Positions 1-9,377 of a stretch of DNA of 64,000 nucleotides are shown in pieces. Source of the DNA: JBEEJZ01 sp046046915 (lineage in GTDB: Bacteria > Pseudomonadota > Gammaproteobacteria > Burkholderiales > Burkholderiaceae_C); NCBI GenBank assembly GCA_046046915.1, contig JBJOIT010000013.1, positions 1 to 64,000 of the forward strand. The letters are read 5' to 3'. How positions within the stretch are numbered: the stretch's first letter is position 1; every line of letters starts with the position of its first letter. A program made the position numbers and the translations under genes. The notes beneath the pieces are model-generated. The model worked only from the letters and a program-made list of their open reading frames with translations. It was not told the DNA's origin and did no database searches.

Positions 1-474
1 GTGGAAGACGCCCTGCACGCCACCCGCGCTGCTGTGGAAGAAGGCATCGTGGCCGGTGGCGGTGTGGCTCTGCTGCGCGCCAAGCAATCTGCTGGCACCA
101 TCAAGGGCGACAACGCTGACCAAGACGCTGGTATCAAGTTGGTGCTCAAGGCCATCGAAGCCCCCCTGCGCGAAATCGTGCACAACGCCGGTGGCGAAGC
201 CTCTGTGGTGGTCAATGCTGTGTTGAGCGGCAGCGGCAACCACGGCTTCAACGCCGCCAACGACACCTATGGCGACATGATCGAAATGGGTATTTTGGAT
301 CCCACCAAGGTGACCCGCACGGCTCTGCAAAACGCAGCGTCTGTGGCATCCCTGATGCTGACCACCGAAGCCATGATCGCTGAAGCCCCCAAGGATGACG
401 CCGCTGGCGGCATGCCTGGTGGCATGGGCGGCGGTATGGGTGGCATGGGTGGTATGGGCGACATGGGCATGTAA
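1..474 (+). CDS. groEL: Chaperonin GroEL, C-terminal part (5' truncated by window)
   Basis: This is the last 157 residues of the 60-kDa chaperonin, which folds proteins in the cytosol as a double heptameric ring with GroES. The visible part covers the end of the equatorial domain, including the AGGGVALLRA stretch and GDMIEMGILDPTKVTR, and it ends in the typical flexible GGM-repeat tail. The reading frame is open at base 1, so the true start lies outside the window. The family is about 547 residues long, so roughly 390 are missing here only because of the window edge. An intrinsic terminator follows within 70 bp. Confidence 0.98.
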   Translation: MEDALHATRAAVEEGIVAGGGVALLRAKQSAGTIKGDNADQDAGIKLVLKAIEAPLREIVHNAGGEASVVVNAVLSGSGNHGFNAANDTYGDMIEMGILDPTKVTRTALQNAASVASLMLTTEAMIAEAPKDDAAGGMPGGMGGGMGGMGGMGDMGM

Positions 475-540
475 TTGCCATCGTCGCGACTGCGCAAGCG
501 CCAAGGGGCGCTGTGCGTTGCCACAAAACCCCAACAAAAA

Positions 541-574
541 ACCCTCGTGGGCCCAGGCCTACGAGGGTTTTTTA
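541..574 (+). terminator. Intrinsic terminator after groEL
   Basis: The arms CCCTCGT (542-548) and ACGAGGG (561-567) form a GC-rich hairpin followed by six T. It sits between groEL and the convergent HAD gene, and it probably ends groESL transcription. Confidence 0.85.
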
Positions 575-596
575 TTGCCGTCAAATAGCCCGTGGA

Positions 597-1217
597 TTAC
601 AGCCCGTGCACAGCCAGTTCTTCCTTGAGTTGCTCTGGCGACTGAAAGTGGATGGCATGCCAACCCTGGGCGCGGGCAGCGTCAATATTGGCCTGGAGGT
701 CATCCACAAATACCGTGCGCTCGGGTGCCAGCTTGTAGCGGTCTTGTAGGAGCTGGTAAATGGCGGGCTCAGGCTTGATGTGACTGACGTCCCCCGAAAA
801 AATACCGCCATCAAAGTCTTCAATGAAATCGTGAAGGTCTTCCAAAATCCGAGCGTAAGGCGCTGGCATGTTGGACAGAAAGTACAGGCGCACATCCTGC
901 TGCGATTCACGACGTTGCACCAGGCCCTTGAGCAGATCGATGGTGCCCGGCATAGGCTCCAAGCGCTGCGCAATCCCAGACACCAAGCCGTGCAAATCGT
1001 CGTGAGGCAGCGCAAGGCGCTCGGCCGTGCGGGCCACCACATGATCTTGCTCAGCTGTACCACGGTCAAAGGCTTGCCAGTCCTCGTGATGAAAAATGGC
1101 TTGCGCCAGCGCCGGCGCATTGCCCGCCGCATCCACCCAGTCTGGAAAACGCGTACGGAGCAAATCTGCCGGCTGCCAAGTGAACAGCACGGCACCGAAG
1201 TCAAAAACGACGTTCAT
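597..1217 (-). CDS. HAD-superfamily hydrolase (HAD-IA type)
   Basis: This 206-residue protein has the class IA HAD layout. It opens with the motif I region VVFDFGAVLF, where the first Asp is the nucleophile and the second position is Gly. The all-alpha cap follows, with FLSNMP as motif II, IKPEP as motif III (Lys) and FVDDLQANIDAA as motif IV. The Gly at DxD position 2 also occurs in YihX-like and haloacid-type members, so a small phosphorylated metabolite or haloacid substrate is possible. The specific substrate cannot be read from the sequence. It lies 11 bp downstream of pgi on the same strand and may share its transcript. Confidence 0.85.
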   Translation of the reverse strand: MNVVFDFGAVLFTWQPADLLRTRFPDWVDAAGNAPALAQAIFHHEDWQAFDRGTAEQDHVVARTAERLALPHDDLHGLVSGIAQRLEPMPGTIDLLKGLVQRRESQQDVRLYFLSNMPAPYARILEDLHDFIEDFDGGIFSGDVSHIKPEPAIYQLLQDRYKLAPERTVFVDDLQANIDAARAQGWHAIHFQSPEQLKEELAVHGL

Positions 1218-1228
1218 CGCCTGACACC

Positions 1229-2776
1229 TCAGGCACGCAGGCGAGCCATCAAACCTGCCGTTGAGCCATCCAGACCTTGTGCATCACCGCTATACAAACG
1301 TGCTTCCACGTCCTTGGCAAGCACCTTGCCCAGCTCTACGCCCCACTGGTCAAAACTGTTGATGCCCCAGAGCGAACCGCTCACGAACACGCGGTGCTCC
1401 TGCATCGCGATCAACGCGCCCAGACTGGTGGGCGTCAGATCGTCCAGCAGCAAGAAGGTACTGGGGCGGTTACCGGTGAAATGCCGATGGCCACCGGCGT
1501 CGCTCTTGCCCACCATCAGGGCTTGGGCCTGGGCCAGCACGTTGGCCAGCAACAAGGTGTGGTGGCCTTCGAGTTCATGGCGCGCCTGCTTGACCGCCAC
1601 AAACTCCATGGGGACGACGTCCGTTCCCTGGTGCAACATTTGAAAATAAGCATGCTGGCCGTTGGTGCCAGGCTCGCCCCACAGCACCGGCGAGGTCTGG
1701 AAGGGCAAGGCCTGTCCCTGCGCATCCACCCGCTTGCCGTTGCTCTCCATCTCCAGCTGCTGCAGGTAAGCAGGCACCCGACGCAAGGCGCTGTGGTACG
1801 GGGCAATGCTGCGGCTGGTAAAACCGTGAAAGTTGCGGTACCAGACATCCAGCAAACCCAGACGAACCGGCAGGTTCTGTGCCAAACGCGCGGTGCGGAA
1901 GTGCTCGTCCATGTCATGCGCGCCCGCGAGAAATTCGCGGAACCCCTGGGCGCCAATGGCAATGGCCAATGGCAGACCGATGGCCGACCACATGGAGTAG
2001 CGCCCTCCCACCCAGTCCCAGAAACCAAAGGTGGTGTCTATACCAAACGCTTTGGCAGCCGCCACATTGGTGGTCAGGGCCGCAAAGTGACGGCTGATGT
2101 CCGTGCCACCCTGAGACTCAAACCAGCGCTTGGCGGACTGCGCATTGGTCATGGTCTCGATGGTGGTGAAGGTCTTGCTCGCCACCAGGAACAAGGTGTT
2201 TTCTGCCTTGAGTTTTTTCAGTGTGGCCGCAAGCTCGTGGCCATCCACGTTCGACACAAAGTGAAAGCGCTTGCCAGGCATGACAAAAGCGTCCAGTGCC
2301 AGCACCGCCATTTGGGGGCCCAGATCGGATCCGCCGATGCCAATGTTGACGATGTCGGTGATAGCGGCGTCGCCACGCACTTTGTCGGCATAGGCCAGCA
2401 TGGCACCCAGGGTCTCGTGAACCTGAGCCAGCTCTTTGGCGACTTGGGGGGCGGCCCCGGTTGCAGGGTGACGCAGCAACCAATGCATCACCGCTCTTTG
2501 TTCGGTGTTGTTGATCGCTTCTCCTGCAAACATGGCATCCCGGTGGGACACGAGTCCGCTTTGCTCAGCCAGCTTCTGTAGCAAGGCTTCGGCATTTGCA
2601 TCGATCAGGTTCTTCGAAAGGTCAGCAAAAACGTGCGGCGCACTTTGGCTGAATTGCTCGAATCGGCCGCCATCCGCTGCAAAGGCGGTACGCAAGTCAA
2701 AACTGCGGCCCTCTGCATTGAAAGCATGCTGGAGTTCACCCCAGGCGGCGGTTTGGTCACAACGGGTACGTGTCAT
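1229..2776 (-). CDS. pgi: Glucose-6-phosphate isomerase
   Basis: The protein interconverts glucose 6-phosphate and fructose 6-phosphate in the cytosol. It shows the family signatures NIGIGGSDLGPQMA and VASKTFTTIETMTNA, and the C-terminal GINSFDQWGVELGK signature. I chose the ATG at 2776 (MTRTRCDQ, 515 residues). An upstream in-frame ATG at 2818 would add a hydrophobic, unlikely 14-residue leader that overlaps the end of tal. It is co-directional with tal 31 bp upstream, and the two probably form one operon divergent from zwf. Confidence 0.97.
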   Translation of the reverse strand: MTRTRCDQTAAWGELQHAFNAEGRSFDLRTAFAADGGRFEQFSQSAPHVFADLSKNLIDANAEALLQKLAEQSGLVSHRDAMFAGEAINNTEQRAVMHWLLRHPATGAAPQVAKELAQVHETLGAMLAYADKVRGDAAITDIVNIGIGGSDLGPQMAVLALDAFVMPGKRFHFVSNVDGHELAATLKKLKAENTLFLVASKTFTTIETMTNAQSAKRWFESQGGTDISRHFAALTTNVAAAKAFGIDTTFGFWDWVGGRYSMWSAIGLPLAIAIGAQGFREFLAGAHDMDEHFRTARLAQNLPVRLGLLDVWYRNFHGFTSRSIAPYHSALRRVPAYLQQLEMESNGKRVDAQGQALPFQTSPVLWGEPGTNGQHAYFQMLHQGTDVVPMEFVAVKQARHELEGHHTLLLANVLAQAQALMVGKSDAGGHRHFTGNRPSTFLLLDDLTPTSLGALIAMQEHRVFVSGSLWGINSFDQWGVELGKVLAKDVEARLYSGDAQGLDGSTAGLMARLRA

Positions 2777-2807
2777 GGCAAGTGTGAATATGAAATAAAT
2801 GTGAATG

Positions 2808-3755
2808 TCAGGCTGCAAGCATCAACTGTTCCAGCTTGAAAGCGTCGACACAGAATGCACGGATGCCTTCTGCCAGCTTTTCAGTGGCCATGGCATCCTC
2901 ATTCAAGGCAAAACGGAAGCTAGCCTCATCAAAACTCACAGGCTCCAGGTTCAGGGTTTGAGCCTGCGCCGCGCTCAGGGAGGCCTGCAAAGGCGCATCG
3001 GATGCAGCCAATTGGGCCAACAACTCAGGGCTGATGGTGAGCAAGTCGCAACCGGCCAGGGCCGTGATTTGCCCTGCGTTACGGAAGCTGGCCCCCATCA
3101 CCTCGGTGGCAATGCCAAATTTCTTGTAGTAGTTGAAGATCTGCCGGACCGACTTCACACCTGGGTCGTTGGCGCCGGCGTTGTCGGCCTCTACCCACCC
3201 AGCACCAGCAGATTTTTTGTACCAGTCGTAAATCCGGCCCACAAACGGCGAGATCAATTGAACCCTGGCTTGTCCGCAGGCAACGGCCTGGCAGAACGAA
3301 AACAGCAAGGTGAGGTTGGTGTGTATGCCGCGCTGTTCCAGGCGGGCAGCGGCTTGTATACCCTCCCAGGTCGCCGCCACTTTGATGAGCACCCGGTCAG
3401 GCGATATGCCCTGCGCCTGGTACAACTCGATCAAACGCTCGCCACGGGTCAGGGTGGCGTTGGTGTCAAAGCTCAGGCGAGCATCGACTTCGGTCGACAC
3501 GCGCCCAGGAATGGTTTTCAGGATTTCGCAGCCAAAGCGAACCAGCAGGTGGTCCATGACTTCGTCGAGGGGGCGGCCGCGATGCTCGGCCACCGTGGCC
3601 GAGAGCAAGGGCTGGTACTCAGGTTTCTGCACAGCCTTCAGGATCAGGGATGGGTTGGTGGTCGCATCCTGAGGCTGAAATTGCGCCAGCTGCTTGAAGT
3701 CGCCGGTGTCGGCCACAACGGTGGTGTACTGTTTGAGGGCGTCGAGTTGGTTCAT
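2808..3755 (-). CDS. tal: Transaldolase
   Basis: This 315-residue protein matches the TalB-type transaldolase of the non-oxidative pentose phosphate pathway, which moves a dihydroxyacetone unit between sugar phosphates. Visible signatures are the N-terminal DATTNPSLILKA motif and the Schiff-base lysine in VLIKVAATWEG. Length and start match the family. It is the first gene of a leftward tal-pgi-(HAD) unit. The 120-bp region upstream is shared with divergent zwf, so the two arms of glucose 6-phosphate use may be controlled together. Confidence 0.97.
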   Translation of the reverse strand: MNQLDALKQYTTVVADTGDFKQLAQFQPQDATTNPSLILKAVQKPEYQPLLSATVAEHRGRPLDEVMDHLLVRFGCEILKTIPGRVSTEVDARLSFDTNATLTRGERLIELYQAQGISPDRVLIKVAATWEGIQAAARLEQRGIHTNLTLLFSFCQAVACGQARVQLISPFVGRIYDWYKKSAGAGWVEADNAGANDPGVKSVRQIFNYYKKFGIATEVMGASFRNAGQITALAGCDLLTISPELLAQLAASDAPLQASLSAAQAQTLNLEPVSFDEASFRFALNEDAMATEKLAEGIRAFCVDAFKLEQLMLAA

Positions 3756-3834
3756 GTGGTTCGCATCAAAAGTTGAAAAATCATCGACCTGCGCACTTCT
3801 TATGGGAAGGGAATTGAATTATCCGTGAAACAAA

Positions 3835-3863
3835 GTTACATTACGAACTTCTTTTTATGTAAC
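3835..3863. promoter_or_regulatory. Dyad between divergent tal and zwf, possible HexR-type operator
   Basis: The arms GTTACAT (3835-3841) and ATGTAAC (3857-3863) form a perfect 7-bp inverted repeat 11 bp before the zwf start, in an AT-rich stretch. The gene after zwf encodes a HexR/RpiR regulator, so this is a reasonable operator candidate. The spacing does not match the compact HexR consensus that I recall, so the assignment is inference. No good Shine-Dalgarno precedes zwf. Confidence 0.4.
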
Positions 3864-3874
3864 TCGATATTTTT

Positions 3875-5329
3875 ATGTCCTTCGACCTCGTTCTGTTTGG
3901 TGGCACCGGTGATTTGGCATGGCGCAAGCTGATGCCCGCTCTGTTTCAAGCATTCCGTCATGGCACCTTGCCCGAAGGCGGTCGCATCATAGGCGTCGGC
4001 CGCGACGACCTGACCGCGGAGCAATATCGCGCCCAGATTCATCACCGCTTTGCGTCGGTGGATCTAGACAAACGCCCCTCCGAAGAAGAGTTTGCACGTT
4101 TCGCAGGCCTGCTGGACTTTGTGCGAATGGACCTGTCGCAGCCCGAGGCCTACGACCGTTTGGCCGCCAGCCTGCGCGAACGCAATGCTGATAGCGTGGT
4201 CATGTACGTGGCCACTGCACCGTCGCTGTTCACCACGGTCTGTGAACAACTCGCCCGAGCAGGCTTGAACACCCCCAACACCCGTGTGGTGCTGGAAAAA
4301 CCTTTGGGTCACGACCTGGCGTCCAACCAAGCGATCAACCGCGCCGTTAGCAGCGTGTTCAAGGAAAACCAGGTTTTCCGTATCGATCATTACCTGGGCA
4401 AGCCCTCAGTACAAAACCTGTTCGCCCTTCGTTTTGGCAATGCCCTGTTTGAGCCGCTGTGGCGCCGGGAGTACATCGCCAACATTCAGATCACCATTGC
4501 CGAAGAGCTGGGCGTAGAAAAGCGTGGCGCCTTTTACGAAACCACGGGCGCCCTGCGCGACATGGTGCAAAACCATGCCGTGCAATTGCTGTGCGCCATT
4601 GGCATGGAGCCGCCCATCAATGCACACGCCGACGCCATCCGTGACGAGAAGCTCAAGGTGCTGCGCTGCCTGAAGCCCTGGACGGCCGAGTCCCTCAAGC
4701 AGGATGTGATACGCGGTCAGTACGCGGCCGGCACAGTGGGTGGCGTGTCAGTGCCAGGTTACCGCGAAGAGCTGGGTGTCGACCCTCATAGCAACACCGA
4801 AACCTTTGTGGCCTTGCGTACAGAAATCAACAACTGGCGATGGGCGGGTGTCCCGTTTTACATCCGTACCGGCAAGCGTATGGCCGGCCGGGATGCACAC
4901 ATCGAGATCAACTTCCGTCCCACACCCCACGCCATTTTCAGCAACCAGGGCAGCGTGGGTAACAGTCTGGTGATCAATCTTCAGCCCAAGGATGGCCTGG
5001 AGCTGCACCTGCTGGCTCAGGGACAGGACAACCGCCGCAACTCACACAACTTGGCGCCCGTGCAACTCGACCTGGACTTCGATAAGCGCTTTGGATCCGG
5101 TCGTGTCGGTGCCTATGAACGCTTGCTGCTGGATGTCATCGACGGACGCCTCAATTTGTTTGTGCGCAGCGACGAACAAGAGGAGGCCTGGCGCTGGGTG
5201 GAGCCCATCCTGGATCACTGGGCGGCAGACGCCCAAGGCCCACGCCTATATAACGCAGGCACCTGGGGCCCCAGCGCGTCAAGCGCCATGATTGCGCGTG
5301 ACGGCTATTGCTGGAGCGAAGAGTCTTGA
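3875..5329 (+). CDS. zwf: Glucose-6-phosphate 1-dehydrogenase
   Basis: The 484-residue enzyme oxidises glucose 6-phosphate to 6-phosphogluconolactone, giving NADPH and feeding the pentose phosphate or Entner-Doudoroff route. The nucleotide-binding motif GGTGDLAWRKL lies at residues 9-19, EKPLGHDLASN follows, and the substrate and catalytic signature RIDHYLGKPSVQN is intact. Length is normal. It starts at the ATG at 3875 and is followed after 48 bp by the HexR-type regulator, the usual zwf-hexR arrangement in proteobacteria. Confidence 0.97.
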   Translation: MSFDLVLFGGTGDLAWRKLMPALFQAFRHGTLPEGGRIIGVGRDDLTAEQYRAQIHHRFASVDLDKRPSEEEFARFAGLLDFVRMDLSQPEAYDRLAASLRERNADSVVMYVATAPSLFTTVCEQLARAGLNTPNTRVVLEKPLGHDLASNQAINRAVSSVFKENQVFRIDHYLGKPSVQNLFALRFGNALFEPLWRREYIANIQITIAEELGVEKRGAFYETTGALRDMVQNHAVQLLCAIGMEPPINAHADAIRDEKLKVLRCLKPWTAESLKQDVIRGQYAAGTVGGVSVPGYREELGVDPHSNTETFVALRTEINNWRWAGVPFYIRTGKRMAGRDAHIEINFRPTPHAIFSNQGSVGNSLVINLQPKDGLELHLLAQGQDNRRNSHNLAPVQLDLDFDKRFGSGRVGAYERLLLDVIDGRLNLFVRSDEQEEAWRWVEPILDHWAADAQGPRLYNAGTWGPSASSAMIARDGYCWSEES

Positions 5330-5377
5330 ACCAAGCCGCCCTTGCATGGGCGCACCAAACTGCTGGAGTCACACATC

Positions 5378-6226
5378 ATGCTTGACCGCATCAGGGCCTC
5401 TCTCAGCTCCTTGGCCCCTGCGGAGCAACGCGTGGGCAAGTTGGTGCTCAATGACCCACGGGCGTTTACCAACTTGCCCGTAAGCGAGCTGGCAGACAGG
5501 TCTCATGTGAGCAAGCCCACGGTGGTGCGCTTCTGCCGCAGCATGGGCTACGACGGCTTGAGCGACTTCAAGCGCAAGCTGGCAGGTTCGGTGAGTGAAG
5601 GCGTACCCTTCATACACCGCAGTGTGGACATGGATGACAAGACCGGCGACGTGCTTGTCAAGGTCATCGACAACACGGTGGCGGCCTTCCTGAAGTACCG
5701 CAACGACGCCAGTACACCCGCCATCGAAAAAGCAGCAGAAATGATGGTGAAAGCCTCCCAGTCGGGTCGTCGCATCGAGTTTTTTGGCGTGGGCAACTCT
5801 GGCGTGGTGGCACAGGACGCACAGCACAAATTCTTTCGGCTGGGCATGAACACCATCGCGTATAGCGATGGCCACATGCAGGTCATGAGTGCATCCTTGC
5901 TTGGCCCCGGCGACTGCGTGATCATCATCTCCAACTCGGGAAGAACCCGAGACCTGATGGACGCCTGCGACATTGCCCGCAAAAAAGGTGCTTTCACGAT
6001 GGTGATCACGGCCAGCGGCTCTCCGCTGTCACTGGCTGGCGACCTGCATCTGGCTGCCGATCACCCGGAGAGCTACGACCATTACAGTCCGATGGTGTCC
6101 CGGTTGTTGCACCTGTTGATCATTGACATCCTCGCGACCTGTGTGGCTTTGCGCCTCGGTGGCGAATCATTGCAACCGGGCCTGCGCGACATGAAAAACA
6201 ACCTCAGAAGCAAGCGTTACACCTGA
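5378..6226 (+). CDS. hexR: RpiR-family transcriptional regulator, HexR type
   Basis: This 282-residue regulator has an N-terminal helix-turn-helix domain (residues about 1-80, with ELADRSHVSKPTVVRFCRSMGYDGLSDFK) and a C-terminal SIS sugar-phosphate isomerase domain (GVGNSGVVAQDAQHKFFRLG and IIISNSGRTRDLMD). HexR proteins repress glucose-use genes and release DNA on binding 2-keto-3-deoxy-6-phosphogluconate. I chose the ATG at 5378 because GGAG lies 9 bp upstream; the frame could also open at a TTG at 5342. Its position after zwf and before an amylosucrase suggests that it controls both. The HexR name is inferred from family and context. Confidence 0.85.
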   Translation: MLDRIRASLSSLAPAEQRVGKLVLNDPRAFTNLPVSELADRSHVSKPTVVRFCRSMGYDGLSDFKRKLAGSVSEGVPFIHRSVDMDDKTGDVLVKVIDNTVAAFLKYRNDASTPAIEKAAEMMVKASQSGRRIEFFGVGNSGVVAQDAQHKFFRLGMNTIAYSDGHMQVMSASLLGPGDCVIIISNSGRTRDLMDACDIARKKGAFTMVITASGSPLSLAGDLHLAADHPESYDHYSPMVSRLLHLLIIDILATCVALRLGGESLQPGLRDMKNNLRSKRYT

Positions 6227-6282
6227 TGGTTTCGAGGTGCACGCGGTAGTGCACATCCGGATCGAGTCTCGTTTTAGAATTT

Positions 6283-6302
6283 AGTAAATCGATTTATTAC
6301 GA
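6283..6302. promoter_or_regulatory. Palindromic candidate operator upstream of amylosucrase
   Basis: TAAATCGATTTA (6285-6296) is a perfect 12-bp palindrome, extended by further matching bases on either side. It lies about 55 bp upstream of the amylosucrase start in an AT-rich stretch. ATTACGA at 6296-6302 recurs at 3840-3846 in the zwf upstream region. It could be the site of the neighbouring RpiR-family regulator. Confidence 0.4.
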
Positions 6303-6353
6303 TTTCTCATACCCATAAAGAGCAGACAACTCATCCAAGAGGAAACGATCGAC

Positions 6354-8255
6354 ATGCTACGCCCCGACCTGCAACTGGCACTCACGCTCGAACACGTCAA
6401 ACATGCTCTGTCCAAGCGCATCGGCCGTCGCGCCTCGGGAGCGAGCTGGGACGCCTTTAACGCGCGAATGGACGCCCACTTTCCGGCCTTGCTGTCGGAG
6501 TTGAGTGGCTTGTACGGCCAGCGACCCGACTTTTTGACATTTCTGGAAGAACTTAGCGCCACGGCCTGGCAAGGCTGGAACGAGCGACCTCAGGACCTGC
6601 GCCAGCTGGACTTAGAGCGTGAGGGCAATCCGGGCTGGTTTCAATCGCAAAAGATGCTGGGTGGCGTTTGCTACATCGATCTGTTTGCGGGCGACCTCAA
6701 GGGACTGATGGCGCAGATTCCTTACTTCAAGGAACTGGGGCTCACCTACTTGCACCTGATGCCCCCGTTCAAGTGCCCTGAAAACAACAGTGACGGCGGC
6801 TATGCAGTCAGCAGCTACCGGGCGGTCAATCCCAAGCTGGGCAACATCGAGGACTTGCGCAAGTTTGCCAAGGCGCTGCGCGCGGAAGGCATTAGCCTGG
6901 TGCTGGATTTCATCTTCAACCACACCTCGGACGAACATGACTGGGCTGTGGGCGCCTTGTCAGGTGACCCGGCTTTCCAGGATTTTTATTACATCTTCCC
7001 GGATCGCACCGAGCCTGACGCTTACGACCGCACAGTGCGTGAAATCTTTCCGGACGTGCACCCCGGCGCCTTCAGCCAGCTCGCAGATGGCCGTTGGATC
7101 TGGACCACCTTCAACACCTTCCAGTGGGACCTGAAGTACGCCAACCCGGCCGTATTCACGGCGATGGCCGGTGAGATGCTGTCTATCGCCAATTTGGGCG
7201 CGGAAATCCTGCGCATGGACGCGGTGGCCTTCATCTGGAAGCAACTGGGTACCACCTGCGAAAACCTGCCACAGGCCCACAGCCTGATCCGCGCCTTCAA
7301 CGCACTGTGCCGCATCGCCGCACCGGGTTTGCTGTTCAAGTCCGAGGCCATCGTCCACCCTGACGATGTGGTTAAGTACATCGACATGAAAGAGTGCCAG
7401 ATTTCCTACAACCCGCTTCAAATGGCACTGTTGTGGAACACCCTGGCCACGCGTGAAGTCAATATGCTTCAGCTGGCGCTGGAAGAGCGACACCACATCG
7501 CCGAAGGGACGGCCTGGGTGAATTACGTACGAAGCCATGATGACATCGGCTGGACGTTTGCAGATGAAGATGCACTTCGGCTCGGTATCCAGGGCTTTGA
7601 TCACCGCAAGTTCCTCAATAACTTCTATGTGAACCGGTTTGCCGGCAGCTTTGCCCATGGCGTGCCATTTCAGGACAACCCAGCGACGGGCGACTGCCGC
7701 ATCAGCGGAACCTGCGCCTCACTCGTTGGCATGGAACAAGGCGACCCCTATGCCGTCGCCCGCGTACTGGTGATGCACAGCGTGATCCTCAGCTCAGGTG
7801 GCATTCCACTGATTTACTTGGGCGACGAGGTAGGCACGCTGAACGATCACAGCTATCTGCAAGACCCCGACAAGGCAGGTGACAGCCGATGGGTGCATCG
7901 CCCGCACCGGGCTCAGGCCCTGTACGACCAGCGCGAAGACCCGACCAGCACCGCAGGCCAGCTATATGCGGGACTACGTCACATGATTGCTGTACGCGGC
8001 AGCTGCGAGGCTTTTGCAGGCGGACAACTGACGGGATTCAGAGCCGGCAACAGCAGCGTTCTTGGCTACACGCGCAGCTCACCACGTCAGCAAGTGCTGG
8101 TGCTGGCCAACTTCAGCGAGCTTGCTCAGCACTGCCCCGCCCATGTTTTTGCTGCGTTGCCCGGTGAGTGCCTGGACATGCTGACCGGGCAATCGATGCA
8201 AATCCATGCCGGTGTCACATTGGCACCCTATGAAGTGAGGTGGCTGCAGCTCTGA
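6354..8255 (+). CDS. ams: Amylosucrase (GH13 family glucansucrase)
   Basis: The 633-residue protein resembles Neisseria amylosucrase over its whole length. That enzyme uses sucrose to build alpha-1,4-glucan and releases fructose. The GH13 landmarks are present: the region I block ending in LVLDFIFNHTSDEH, the nucleophile in ILRMDAVAFIWKQLG, the acid/base Glu in FKSEAIVHPDD, and NYVRSHDDIGWTF with the transition-state Asp. The C-terminal beta-sandwich (LVLANFSELAQ) is complete. No signal peptide is visible, which argues for cytosolic action. SD-like GAGGAAACG precedes the ATG. Sucrose hydrolase is a close alternative activity. Confidence 0.92.
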   Translation: MLRPDLQLALTLEHVKHALSKRIGRRASGASWDAFNARMDAHFPALLSELSGLYGQRPDFLTFLEELSATAWQGWNERPQDLRQLDLEREGNPGWFQSQKMLGGVCYIDLFAGDLKGLMAQIPYFKELGLTYLHLMPPFKCPENNSDGGYAVSSYRAVNPKLGNIEDLRKFAKALRAEGISLVLDFIFNHTSDEHDWAVGALSGDPAFQDFYYIFPDRTEPDAYDRTVREIFPDVHPGAFSQLADGRWIWTTFNTFQWDLKYANPAVFTAMAGEMLSIANLGAEILRMDAVAFIWKQLGTTCENLPQAHSLIRAFNALCRIAAPGLLFKSEAIVHPDDVVKYIDMKECQISYNPLQMALLWNTLATREVNMLQLALEERHHIAEGTAWVNYVRSHDDIGWTFADEDALRLGIQGFDHRKFLNNFYVNRFAGSFAHGVPFQDNPATGDCRISGTCASLVGMEQGDPYAVARVLVMHSVILSSGGIPLIYLGDEVGTLNDHSYLQDPDKAGDSRWVHRPHRAQALYDQREDPTSTAGQLYAGLRHMIAVRGSCEAFAGGQLTGFRAGNSSVLGYTRSSPRQQVLVLANFSELAQHCPAHVFAALPGECLDMLTGQSMQIHAGVTLAPYEVRWLQL

Positions 8256-8300
8256 GCCGCTTGTTATATTTCGCAAGAACTTCGGTAAGGAAATTCCACC

Positions 8301-9377
8301 ATGTTTTTGCAAAATGCCTGGTACGTGGCGTGCAGCGTACAGGAACTGGCCGAGCTGGCTGACCGACCGCTTGGGCGCACCATCTGTAGCCAGCGTATCG
8401 CTTTTTTTCGTGGCCCCGAGGGCAAGATCGCGGCCGTAGAAGACTTCTGTCCGCACCGCGGAGCACCACTGTCATTGGGCAAGGTTTGCAACGGTAAACT
8501 GGTTTGCGGCTACCACGGTCTGGAAATGGGCTGTGACGGGCGCACGGTCCATATGCCTGGTCAACGTGTCAGGGGATTTCCGACCGTGCGAAATTTTCCC
8601 GTTTTGGAGCGCCACGGCTTTGTCTGGGTATGGCCGGGGAATGCTGCGCTAGCGGACGAATCGCAACTCCCCGCCTTTGATTTTTTTGATCATCCGGACT
8701 GGGCATACGGTGGAGGCCTTTATCACGTCAAGGCAGATTACCGCCTGATGATTGACAACCTGATGGACCTGACCCACGAAACCTATGTGCACGCAGGCAG
8801 CATCGGACAACCCGAAATCGACGAAACGCCCTGTCACACCACAGTCGAGGGTGAGCGGGTAATCACACAGCGGCACATGCAGGGCATACAGGCGCCACCC
8901 TTCTGGCAAATGGCCATGAGTGCCAATGGACTGGACCCAAACGCCAAAGTGGATCGCTGGCAGATCTGCCGCTTTTCGCCACCCAGCCACATCATGATTG
9001 ACGTTGGTGTGGCTCTGGCAGGCCATGGTGGATTTGACGCGCCTTCAGATGCCAAAGCCTCCAGCGTGGTGGTGGATTTCATCACCCCGGAAACAGAAAC
9101 ATCCATGTGGTATTTCTGGGGCATGGCCCGCAAATTCAAACCGCAGGATGCACAGCTCACCGACAGCATCCGCCTAGGGCAAGGCAAGATCTTCAGCGAA
9201 GACATGGAAATTCTAGAGCGCCAGCAGTCGAACCTGAGTCAATGGCCCGATCGCAAATTGTTGATGCTCAACATTGATGCGGGCGGTGTTCAATCCCGCC
9301 GCATCATTGATCGCCTGCTCGCACAGGAACAGGCCGATATGAACACATCGGCTCAAGCATATGGAGCCCGTGAATGA
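8301..9377 (+). CDS. vanA: Rieske aromatic-ring oxygenase, vanillate O-demethylase VanA-like
   Basis: The 358-residue protein has an N-terminal Rieske [2Fe-2S] domain (CPHRGAPLS and CGYHGLEM give the Cys-X-His and Cys-X2-His ligands) and a C-terminal catalytic domain with the mononuclear iron region DNLMDLTHETYVHAG. This matches the VanA and related O-demethylase oxygenases, which demethylate methoxylated aromatics using electrons from a VanB reductase. AAGGAAA lies 12 bp before the ATG. The stop overlaps the start of the next gene (ATGA), so the pair is co-translated. The exact aromatic substrate is not certain. Confidence 0.85.
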   Translation: MFLQNAWYVACSVQELAELADRPLGRTICSQRIAFFRGPEGKIAAVEDFCPHRGAPLSLGKVCNGKLVCGYHGLEMGCDGRTVHMPGQRVRGFPTVRNFPVLERHGFVWVWPGNAALADESQLPAFDFFDHPDWAYGGGLYHVKADYRLMIDNLMDLTHETYVHAGSIGQPEIDETPCHTTVEGERVITQRHMQGIQAPPFWQMAMSANGLDPNAKVDRWQICRFSPPSHIMIDVGVALAGHGGFDAPSDAKASSVVVDFITPETETSMWYFWGMARKFKPQDAQLTDSIRLGQGKIFSEDMEILERQQSNLSQWPDRKLLMLNIDAGGVQSRRIIDRLLAQEQADMNTSAQAYGARE

